Positions 22,869 through 31,677 of a DNA stretch of 64,000 nt are shown in pieces (position 1 is the stretch's first letter; each line of letters begins with the position of its first letter). The notes beneath the pieces were generated by a model. It did no database searches, was not told the origin of the DNA, and was given only the letters and a program-made list of their open reading frames with translations. The position numbers were made by a program, and so were the translations under genes. Source of the stretch: Telmatactis stephensoni (taxonomy: Eukaryota > Cnidaria > Anthozoa > Actiniaria > Isophelliidae); the NCBI GenBank assembly GCA_029948255.1, contig JALIZF010001540.1, positions 310,001 to 374,000 of the forward strand, in the 5' to 3' direction.

Positions 22869-22888
22869 ATTATTTTTTTGATACAGTG

Positions 22889-24226
22889 TTATTCTTGTGT
22901 ATGTGTTTGTAAATGTTGTTGAAGATCTCCAGCCTTTGCAAATCTCTCAACACAATGGTCACATTTATATGGTCTTCCCCCAGTATGTGTTTTTAAGTGT
23001 TGTATGAGATGAGTTTTTCTTAAAAATGCTTTATCGCACAAATCACACTTATGAGGTCTTTCACCAGTGTGTGTTCTTGAGTGCTCAACAAGGTCTCTTT
23101 TTCGAACAAATCCCTTATCACAGAACTCACACTTGTGTGGTCTTTCGCCAGTGTGAATTTTCAAGTGTACAGTTAGGTGGGGTTTTCTTAAAAACGTTTT
23201 ATCACAATATTGACATTTAAATGGTCTTTCTCCTGTGTGAACTCGCTGGTGTTCAGTAAGTTCCCATCTTTTTACAAATGACTTTTCACAGATAGAACAT
23301 TTATGGGGCTTATCACCCAAGTGTCTTCTTGCAACATGATCTTTGAGAGCTGAAGCAATGGCAAATGCCTTTTCACAATGTTGACATGGGAATGGTGTTT
23401 CTTTGGTATGAGTTCGGAGGTGAACCTGGAGTGCTGAAATCCATGGAAAGACTTTGTTACAGTACGAGCAAACAAACTGCTGGTTTGGGGGTATCGTATG
23501 AGTCCTTATGTGCTTTTTATATGTAGATTTTCGCGTAAAAACTTTTTCACAATGGTTACATACATAAGTAATTTTTTCTTCCTTTTTGCTTTGGTTTTCC
23601 TTTAGTTTTTGGCTTTCATCATGTTTTTGATTTCTACTTTCTTGTTGTAACATGTTTTGGACTCCTGACTCAACACTTTCAGTTGTCTGTGCTTCTTGAA
23701 ATATATCTGGGTCTTCATTTTCAGCACTTTGCTCAATAGCATGGAGTCCTTTGTTGTGTTTTGTTATTTTAGACTGCCCCTGGATGTCTACTTCATGTGA
23801 TTTTATATGAATACTAAGGTCCTCTTGATGTACATATTGCTTGTCACATACAAAACATTTTGGTTTTCCTCTGTTATCACAGTTAAGATCTCTCGTAACT
23901 TCTTCATCACTTTGTCTAGAATCATTACCATCGCCTAAAGAACTGTCCCTTTTAACTTTATTTTCCTGATTGGCTTGTGAATAAGCACTATGTGCACTCT
24001 CTAGTAAAGGAACGGGCTGCAAATCAACATTTGCTGCATTATATATGCAATAGGTGACATTTTGCGATGACAAGTACTGGGTTTTTGAAGATGAAGAACT
24101 GGTCTCTTGAGAGTTTTTTGTAGTCTGGCAAAGTTGTAAAGCTTTAGCAAATAGAACATTGAGCTCTTCATTGCTATCAACACCATGTATTTCAGTTTCT
24201 ATAGCAACAGTGTTAAAAGTCTTCAT
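22889..24226 (-). CDS. C2H2 zinc-finger protein, 445 aa (paralogue A)
   Basis: The whole coding region is in one exon whose acceptor is near 24287 (ATTATAG). It is preceded by a non-coding exon near 25233. The protein begins MKTFNTVAIETEIHGVDS and has an acidic, Ser/Thr-rich region to about residue 120. One isolated finger (CFVC...H-x3-H) and a linker follow, then eight consecutive C2H2 fingers with TGERP-type linkers reaching almost to the C-terminus. Tandem fingers with these linkers indicate sequence-specific DNA binding in the nucleus; the target is unknown. The finger series and N-terminus match the gene at 31678-34527 on the same strand, so this is a local duplicate. No KRAB, BTB or SCAN domain is visible. 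Confidence 0.9.
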   Translation of the reverse strand: MKTFNTVAIETEIHGVDSNEELNVLFAKALQLCQTTKNSQETSSSSSKTQYLSSQNVTYCIYNAANVDLQPVPLLESAHSAYSQANQENKVKRDSSLGDGNDSRQSDEEVTRDLNCDNRGKPKCFVCDKQYVHQEDLSIHIKSHEVDIQGQSKITKHNKGLHAIEQSAENEDPDIFQEAQTTESVESGVQNMLQQESRNQKHDESQKLKENQSKKEEKITYVCNHCEKVFTRKSTYKKHIRTHTIPPNQQFVCSYCNKVFPWISALQVHLRTHTKETPFPCQHCEKAFAIASALKDHVARRHLGDKPHKCSICEKSFVKRWELTEHQRVHTGERPFKCQYCDKTFLRKPHLTVHLKIHTGERPHKCEFCDKGFVRKRDLVEHSRTHTGERPHKCDLCDKAFLRKTHLIQHLKTHTGGRPYKCDHCVERFAKAGDLQQHLQTHTQE

Positions 24227-24387
24227 GCTGCCCTCAGTGACCTTAGTCTATGAATTTGTCTGTACTACTTTGATGCTTGCGTGGATCTATAATCACAACA
24301 AAACAGTGATTAAATGTAAGGCTAATAAAAGTTAAAAATACATACATCAAAGTTAAAAATATATATCAGAAACCAGACACGGAATAA

Positions 24388-24714
24388 AGGTGCTGTTACA
24401 CGCTGGAACTTTTAACTGAAACTTTGTCTAGCCTGTAACTTGTTTTGTTGTCTAACTTTGTCTCGATCACCAATGGGAGATGAGTTTCATAAGGGGTGTT
24501 ACACACTGAAATTACTTCCTGAAACTTGTTTGCGACAAACATTTCTATTGCAAGTAGAAAGCAGTTCTACTTTTCGTGAAACCATGTCATGTAACCGACC
24601 CGGAGACAGTTTCACCTGAATGACCATGTTACACGGTGCAATGCGTTGTGAAACATGTCTCGCAATGGTGATCGAGGCAAGTTTCAGAGAAAAGTTTCGG
24701 CGTGTAACAGCGCC
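24388..24714. mobile_element. Harbinger-like foldback MITE AGGTGCTG
   Basis: Termini AGGTGCTGTTACACGC and GCGTGTAACAGCGCCT with imperfect TAA/CAA flanks. It lies in the 5' intron of zinc-finger paralogue A. Internal GAAACTTGT motifs repeat. Confidence 0.7.
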
Positions 24715-25232
24715 TCAACTGTAACTTGTCTAGGCACCACAAATTTCATAATTAAAAGCACTCTTTGTACACCTACAGTGATGGCATTAAAATACTTTAC
24801 CACCATGCTAAAAAGACTCATACTCATAGCTCTATACGTATAAAATCTCCTTTACACCTGAAGACTATAGATGGCAGTAGAAAACTAGATAGTAAGAATT
24901 AACCTAAATAACTCTACTACTGCCATCAGGCAACTTCACTCTCGAAGGTAAATTTGCAAAATGATTCACTTCAACCTTCTCCTACCAAAAATATTATGAT
25001 CATATTATCAACTTGTAACAGTGTCACAATGACAACTACCCAAGTAGATGTCTTATTTTACTCATTAACTTAATTCAGAAAGCAAAATAGCGTTTCTGAC
25101 AAAATCAAAATGATCGAGAATGTTTCGTCACTGTTCGAGGTATTGACAAGCGCGTCGTCGCAAAAGAAATCTCAAAACAGAATATTCTTATTACTGTTCT
25201 ACAATATTTCACTTAATTCTTATTCGTCTTAC

Positions 25233-25360
25233 CCAAATCTTGGTTAAAGCATTGAAAGATAGCAAGACACTACGCCATGCACACACTAGACGCTCAAAAT
25301 GGTGGATCGATCGGCAGTATGTAAACAGTTCAGTCCCAGTCCACGCACACAGGAATCCCA
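25233..25360 (-). promoter_or_regulatory. Probable 5' non-coding exon and promoter-proximal region of zinc-finger paralogue A
   Basis: A splice donor (GGGTAAGAC on the minus strand) at 25232 matches the acceptor near 24287 just upstream of the coding exon. The sequence next to the donor, and a block at 25331-25360 (CAGTCCCAGTCC then ACAGGAATCCCA), recur upstream of paralogue B at 36337-36462. The duplication therefore included first exon and promoter. The transcription start itself is not determined. Confidence 0.5.
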
Positions 25361-25639
25361 AGCTTGTCCCCTTGTCAATTCCGTGAAAAATTCACTGGCA
25401 TGGATCGGATCAAAGAAATGATACGCATATATACAATTAATAAGATAAATTCCAAATGTATTAGTGGTTTGATTCTAAAGAGAGGGAGTTGAGTACTCCC
25501 TATGAGGGAGATTCCACCCAATTGCAAATGTAATTTTTTTATGCTGGAAGTACCTTAGTACCATCCCCCGCCAGTCACACTTGTATAGACTACAAAATTC
25601 ATCTTATGATGTCCTCAAGTATGCCATGGTGATGTTGCT

Positions 25640-28600
25640 TCCCTGGGGAAAAACTCCTATATAAGGATGGGAAGGCTCATCGCAAATTTTGAAAATTAAT
25701 GACCCTTAAAGGTACCTGAGTTTAAATCAGGTGGGTGTGGCATCACATGATTTTTACCCCTAAAAGGTACCAACTCAAAAACAATAAATGTAACTTTTCA
25801 GTTTATATAGTAGTATTAAAGACAGAATCATTGAACTACTATATATAAGGGGACAGGGATGCTCGTCAGAAATTTTCCAAATTGGTACCCCTAAAAGGTA
25901 CCAATCTAAAAACAAATAATTGCAAGAATCTAAATAATGAAAGCTCCTTTATCGATGGACTTAAGAGACAAAAGTCCTATGTTTATAATCATATCTATAA
26001 TGCTTGTTTTGGATATTTTATTTACTGAAAAACACCCTAAAAGAAACTAATTTAAACAGGAGTCAGATTGTTTTTGGACAGTCAGATTGTTTTTGGAAAG
26101 TGATTATTAATCGAAATGCCCGTATTTTTCGATTAATCAGTCGAGTTTGACGTGCCAAATTCGTTTATTAATCGAAAAATGCGTATATGAAGATTCTGCT
26201 TTTTACGCGTACGAAAGCAGAATCTTCATCAAACTTTAATTCTTTGTTCTGCAAAATGTATTATGAACATTTTTACCTTTTTTGACGTTCTCAAAAATTT
26301 CTAATCACTTTGTTTTCTGGTTGGTTACTGTCTGGTAGTACTGTGGTTGTCTTCAGAAGTTTTTCTGGACTTGGAAAGCCAATTTGAAGTCAGCTCATTT
26401 TTTTTGTTTACATATAATGACAGCCAATCATCAAGCGAGAAACGTTTTCTGTTTCTCCGCCCGCTTTTCTCCGCCCTCATTTGCATATTGATCAAGTACG
26501 CTTCAAATGAATGCAATTTTGTTTATCAGTGTCAGTAGTCACAAATCAAAGTTATAAATTACACAAGTTAAATTACACAAGTTTATAATAATCTGGAGGT
26601 TTTGTTTCGCGTGAATTCACTTTAAAAAACAAACAAATATATTTTTCCTTTTTTACGACTTCCAGGTTCTCTTGACTTGGAAAGCCAGTTTGAAGTCGAC
26701 TCATTTTTTGACCAATCATCGTTTGTTTACATATAATGACAGCCAATCATCAAGCGAAAACGTTTTCTGTTTCTCCGCCCGCTTTTCTCCCCCTCATTTG
26801 CATATTGATCAAGTACGCTTCAAAAATGCATTTTTGTTTATTTTATAATTCACATATCAAAACTTATAAATTACACAAGTTAAATTACACAAGTTTATAA
26901 TAATCCGGAGGGTTTTTTTTTTCGTGTGGATTCACTTTCAAAAACAAACAAATATATTTTTTCCTCTTTTACGTTCTAGAAAATTTTCATTCACTTTGTC
27001 TTTGACTTCCAGGTTCTCTTGACTTGGAAAGCCAGTTTGAAGTCGACTCATTTTTTGACCAATCATGGTGTGTTTAAGTAGAGACAGCCAATCACCATTC
27101 GAGAATTACTTTCTGTTTCTCCGCCTTCTTTTCTCCGCCCTAATTTGCATATGCACTCTCTAAACTAAAGCAAATCATTTTCATTTTTGTCTCTAAACTT
27201 CTGAGTTAAAAATTCAGGATTTTGTACATTCACGCGAACAAAACTCCGTAAAAATTATAATTAACTTGTGTAATTTATAACTTTTGATTTGTGAAGCTAC
27301 CAACACTGATAAACAAAAATGCATTTTTGAATCGTACTTGATCAATATGCAAATTAGGGCGGAGAAAAGAGGGCGGAGAAACAGAAAGTCATTCTCGCAT
27401 GGTGATTGGCTGTCTCTACTTAAACACACCGTCATTGGTCAAAAAATGAGTCGACTTCGAATTGGCTTTCCAAGTCAAGAGAACCTGGAAGTCAAAGACA
27501 AAGTGAATGAAAATTTTCTAGAACGTAAAATAGGAAAAAAAAATATTTGTTTGTTTTTGAAAGTGAATTCACACGAAAAAAAAAAAAAAAAAAAAAAAAA
27601 GAAAAAGAAAAACTCCGGATTATTATAAACTTGTGTAATTTAACTTGTGTAATATTTACAAGTTTTGATATGTGAATTATAAAATAAACAAAAATGTATT
27701 TTGAAGTGTACTTGATTAATATGCAAATGAGGGCGGAGAAAAGCGGGCGGAGAAACAGAAAACGTTTTCGCTTGATGATTGGCTGTCATTATATGTAAAC
27801 AAACGATGATTGGTCAAAAAATGAGTCGACTTCAAATCTTTCCAAGTCAAGAGAACCTGGAAGTCAAAGACAATTTCTAGAACGTAAAAAAGGAAAAATA
27901 TATTTGTTTGTTTTTGAAAGTGAATTCACGCGAAAAAAAATTCCGGATTATTATAAACTTGTGTAATTTATAAACTTGTGTAGTTTATAACTTTTGATTT
28001 GTGAATTATAAAACTACTGACACTGATAAACAAAAATGCATTTTTGAATCGTACTTGATCAATATGCAAATGAGGGTGGAGAAAAGCGGGCGGAGAAACA
28101 GAAAACGTTTCTCGCTTGATGATTGGCTGTCATTATATGTAAACAAAAAAATGAGCTGGCTTCAAATTGGCTTTCCAAGTCCAGGAAAACTTCTGAAGAC
28201 AACCACAGCAACCAACCAGAAAACAAAATGATTAGACATTTTTGAGAACTTCAAAAAAGTAAACGTCTTCACAATACATTTTACAGAACAAAGAATTAAA
28301 GTTTTATGAAGATTCTGCTTTCGTACGCGTAAAAGCAGAGACCTTGTTCCTCGCTCTTTTATAAAATCATATAAAACTGAATTGTCAGTTTTCGACTCTG
28401 TCCTGACAACTACGAAATTCACTCAAGTGCTTTTTGAAATGAGCAGTCTATCGACTTGCGAGCTCGGAATGAATTTGACACGTCAAACTCGATTATTAAT
28501 CGAAAAAATAGGGGCATTTCGATTAATAATCACTTTCCAAAAACAATCTGATTGTCCAAAAACAATCTGAATCCTGTTTTTAGTCTCTGGTACTCCATTA

Positions 28601-28695
28601 AAGTCTGAGACACTCCTAAAAGATACCATGCTGATTTTGACCCTTCAGGTACAATGAGCATCCCCACCCAAAATTAAGGGAGTTCCCCCACTGAG
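25640..28695. mobile_element. CCCCTAAAAGGTACC repeat, split by a 2.5-kb insertion
   Basis: The left part (25640-26054) and right part (28579-28695) match the start and end of the intact element at 51206-51590 (ACTCCTATAT start, CCCTAAAAGGTACC internal repeats, GAGCATCCCC near the end). They are separated by the inverted composite at 26055-28578. Confidence 0.65.
26055..28578. mobile_element. 2.5-kb composite inverted repeat with six promoter-like modules
   Basis: The outer ends are inverted copies (AACAGGAGTCAGATTG and CAATCTGAATCCTGTT), followed inward by GATTATTAATCGAAATGCCC and the hairpin AAGATTCTGCTTT. Three module copies point inward on each side. Each contains GCCAATCA and often a second ACCAATCA, TTTCTCCGCC, the octamer ATTTGCAT and, after it, TATAAATTACACAAG. 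Octamers: 26479, 26796, 27143 (forward) and 27347, 27721, 28064 (reverse). Candidate TTTA target duplication at 26051-26054 and 28579-28582. No coding region. Confidence 0.8.
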
Positions 28696-29470
28696 GTTGC
28701 TAACTGAGGGTTTGTATGCCCAGAAAATTCAATAAATCCAGGAGTTTCAAGGAGGATTTTCACATTATTTCCAGGAGTTTTCTAGGAGTTTTTCCTCTGG
28801 TTCACTCAAGCAAAAGGCTTTTTTACTGGCTGAGTTAAGGAATGTAAATTGAGCTTTTATGCAAACATATATGCACAGTAAACATACACTCATTCATTTC
28901 TGTTTCCCACGAGTATTCCAGGATTCTATTTAAAAATCCAGGACTTTCAAGGACTTTCCAGGAAGAAAATAAAATCCAGAATTTTAATTCCAGGATTTCC
29001 AGGTGTACAAACCTGTACCTTACTATGGTGCAAGTGAAAGGAGGATAAGTTAGGCTCAGTCCCCAGCCTAGCCTCCTCCACAGGCAACTGTTCACTTTTT
29101 GGCTTTCGGCCTCCTGTAAAGACATGTAGTGGCCTGGGCACAGGAAGCCCAAAAGGTTGCCTGCGGAGGAGGCTATCCCCAGCCATTGAAGTTTTCTGTA
29201 CCCCCAAGACAGTATTCACAGGAGGGCCATTATGTAAACTACCACGTCACCAGTAATAATGTTCATACGTTCATTAAATAAAGATTTATTACTATTATTA
29301 TTATTCAAAGGTGTGAAATCTGGGCAGCTAGAAACCGCGAGGCTAAGGATAGGTTTGCTCAGCAAGGGCTGTCTTCAGAGCCCTTTGGATGGCTTGTGTG
29401 AGTTCTGAGTACATAATGCAGTTAACTTTGGATCGCTAGGGAGGATAATCCCTTGAATACATTTTTATTG

Positions 29471-29666
29471 CAGGGGCGGATCCAGGGGGTTGTCCATAGG
29501 TGCACCGGACACCCCCTAGCGCCGTACTTACCCTGTTTTCTATAGGCTTCTTGCAAGATGATGTCATCAGATTCCGTTGTTAGGAGGCCGCCATCTTGGA
29601 TGTGACGTCATCTCTCAAGAGGCCTATTTGGGACATCCCCTTTGCAAAATCCTGGATCCGCCCCTG
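29471..29666. mobile_element. MITE with CAGGGGCG termini, copy 2
   Basis: Ends CAGGGGCGGATCCAGG and CTGGATCCGCCCCTG. Perfect 5-bp TATTG duplications at 29466-29470 and 29667-29671. Confidence 0.85.
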
Positions 29667-30067
29667 TATTGGTAATGCAACCAATGATGGAATTCTATAT
29701 AAAATATCCACGATATGACACTTTACACTTGGTTAATTTTTCACGAATTAACTTTATTCACACAAATTTTATAAATTACACACAAATTATATATTTATTT
29801 AGAATTCTTGAATTAAGGTATAAAGTGCTTTTTATAAAAGCAGTGCAATAACGGACAAAATAAATTATAGCAATATTACACATATGGATCAATTCAAATA
29901 AATGCATGACCCAATCTGGCTCCAAAATTCAATCAAATTCAAAATTGTATTCCTATTTACATTGAAGCAGGGAGAGGGAGGAGAAAGCAGTACCTAAGCT
30001 CTTGATGAGGTTATTATAGAAACACATGTAGTGCTATACCATGTCACTGATGTTTTGATTGGTCCTT

Positions 30068-30360
30068 TTTACCGCCGTTTTCGATGCAATGCGACTACCT
30101 AGACATCAACATTGTAGATTGCACTTTGCATTAGACGTACATCAATATTCTTTACCTCTCAATAAATGCACATTTTACGAGATACATTGATTGCTATCAA
30201 TTGCAAAAAATTAAAAAATGCTTTTTTTTTGAATTTTGGAAGTTGAGAAAGGTTTATTTCAGTGGGTTTTGAGTCTTTCAAGAACGATTGATGGCCGTGT
30301 AATGCAAAGTGCAGACTATTTTGTTGTCTAGGTAGTCACGCTTCATCAAAAACGGCGGTA
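30068..30360. mobile_element. Foldback MITE with TTACCGCCGTTTT termini
   Basis: Left TTTACCGCCGTTTTCGATG and CGACTACCTAGACA. Right TGTCTAGGTAGTC and AAAAACGGCGGTAA. Confidence 0.7.
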
Positions 30361-30871
30361 AGCTTGCTTTTCATTTGCGTCAGAGTCAGAATTGGAGTTA
30401 TAAGCTCCTAATGATGAAGTGAAAACCAGAAAACGGAGTAGGAATCAGAGTCATAAGCGCGTCGGAATCAGAATCGAGGATCAGAGGTTTCCATTTTCTT
30501 CGATTCCTGATTCCTGAACTTCGATCCTACGATAAGTGAAAACCAGAATATTGGAAGCAGTATCAGAAGCAAACAGCCAATCACAATACTTACTTTCAGT
30601 TTGCCATTTTGAATTGGAAATTAAAAACCATATACATCAAAATATTAACCAATGATTCTGCTTCCAATATTTCCACTTATTGCAAGCAGTTTTCACTTGC
30701 TTATGGCTCCGATTTTGACTCCAATTTCAACTCAAGTGAAAACAAAAAATTAATGTACAAGAAGTGTGTCTTGTCCAATCTATTATTACCAATGTTAGCA
30801 TAATTACTCATTGCACTAGACAAAAATCTCAACTGGGAATACAAATGTAGGGAGATTTAACAAATTTAATA

Positions 30872-31032
30872 TGGTCTTGAGTTGTCTGTCCTCTTATTGA
30901 CACACTCTTGACGTCATAAAATGTTCAAAACTCAAGTGGAATCACGAGTGCAGCGAGTGGTTTCACTGCAAAGTTTTGAACATTTTATGACGTCAAGAGT
31001 GTGTCAATAAGAGGACAGACAACTCAAAACCA
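30872..31032. repeat. Near-perfect 63-bp-arm palindrome
   Basis: Arms run TGGTCTTGAGTTGTCTGTCC ... CATAAAATGTTCAAAACT and the exact reverse with about one mismatch, around a 35-bp loop. Each arm contains TGACGTCA. A fragment (TCTGTCCTCTTATTGACACA) recurs directly at 31141-31160. Confidence 0.85.
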
Positions 31033-31446
31033 TCTTCAATTCGTTTTTTACAACAATTATTTGAGATAAAAGTTAAAATATCCTTTTCAAATGGGGAACA
31101 AGAACGGAACCGAGCGCGCGCTGAAACGCGTCAGCAGTGTATCTGTCCTCTTATTGACACACTCTAATCAACCAATCAGATTGCGAGATTAGTATCAAGT
31201 GTTGTAAAAAGGCTTTTATCATTTGAACACAATGTTCAGCAGTCTTACAAATAGGTGGAGTTTTCAAAGTTTTCACCATTGATGTCAGAAAACTCCACCT
31301 AATGGTAAACCTGCCTGAACACTGAGATAGAGTGACAGTAGCTCATTGCAATATTCCCAGTTGAGACCTTTGTTTGGTGCAGCATGTTATTAGGCAAACA
31401 GTAAAAAGCACCAAGGTAGTACAACTTAGTAGATAATAGTAACAAT

Positions 31447-31615
31447 CTGCACCATATGGTAATGAAATGGTAAGTGGTCGATAAGTGGTTGGTAATTAAG
31501 GTAACAGTAAGATAATGGTAAAATATGGTCGGTAAGGTAAAGGTAATTAAAGATGATGGTAAGGTAATGGTAAGTGGTTGACAAACGTAGTTACTGACCA
31601 CTTACCATACAGTGC
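31447..31615. repeat. Degenerate minisatellite with inverted flanks
   Basis: GGTAAGTGG/GGTAATGG units bounded by AATCTGCACCATATGGTAA on the left and TTACCATACAGTGCAAATT on the right. These flanks are inverted copies and also occur at the end of the array at 10752-11833. Confidence 0.65.
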
Positions 31616-31677
31616 AAATTGTCTCCTTCATGTCTGCCTTTGTCGTCACTCTAAGTCTTTTGTGTAGCATAAGAACA

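Larger units (their letters stand above)
20154..22888. other. Intergenic region between TXNDC5 promoter and zinc-finger paralogue A
   Basis: No gene recognised. Contents: pyrimidine then GAAA-rich low complexity (20160-20425), a tRNA-like remnant on the minus strand (20427-20500), a second SINE family (20566-20830), a poly(A) tract at 22555-22582, and a GAAGGG MITE (22714-22868). Confidence 0.6.
28696..31677. other. Repeat-rich intergenic region before zinc-finger paralogue B
   Basis: No gene recognised. Holds a repeat at about 28700-29010 (TCCAGGAGTTTCTAGGAG type, also at 48340-48640), the CAGGGGCG MITE 29471-29666, foldbacks at 30068-30360 and 30385-30735, the perfect palindrome 30872-31032, and minisatellite-like sequence at 31447-31615. 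Confidence 0.6.
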
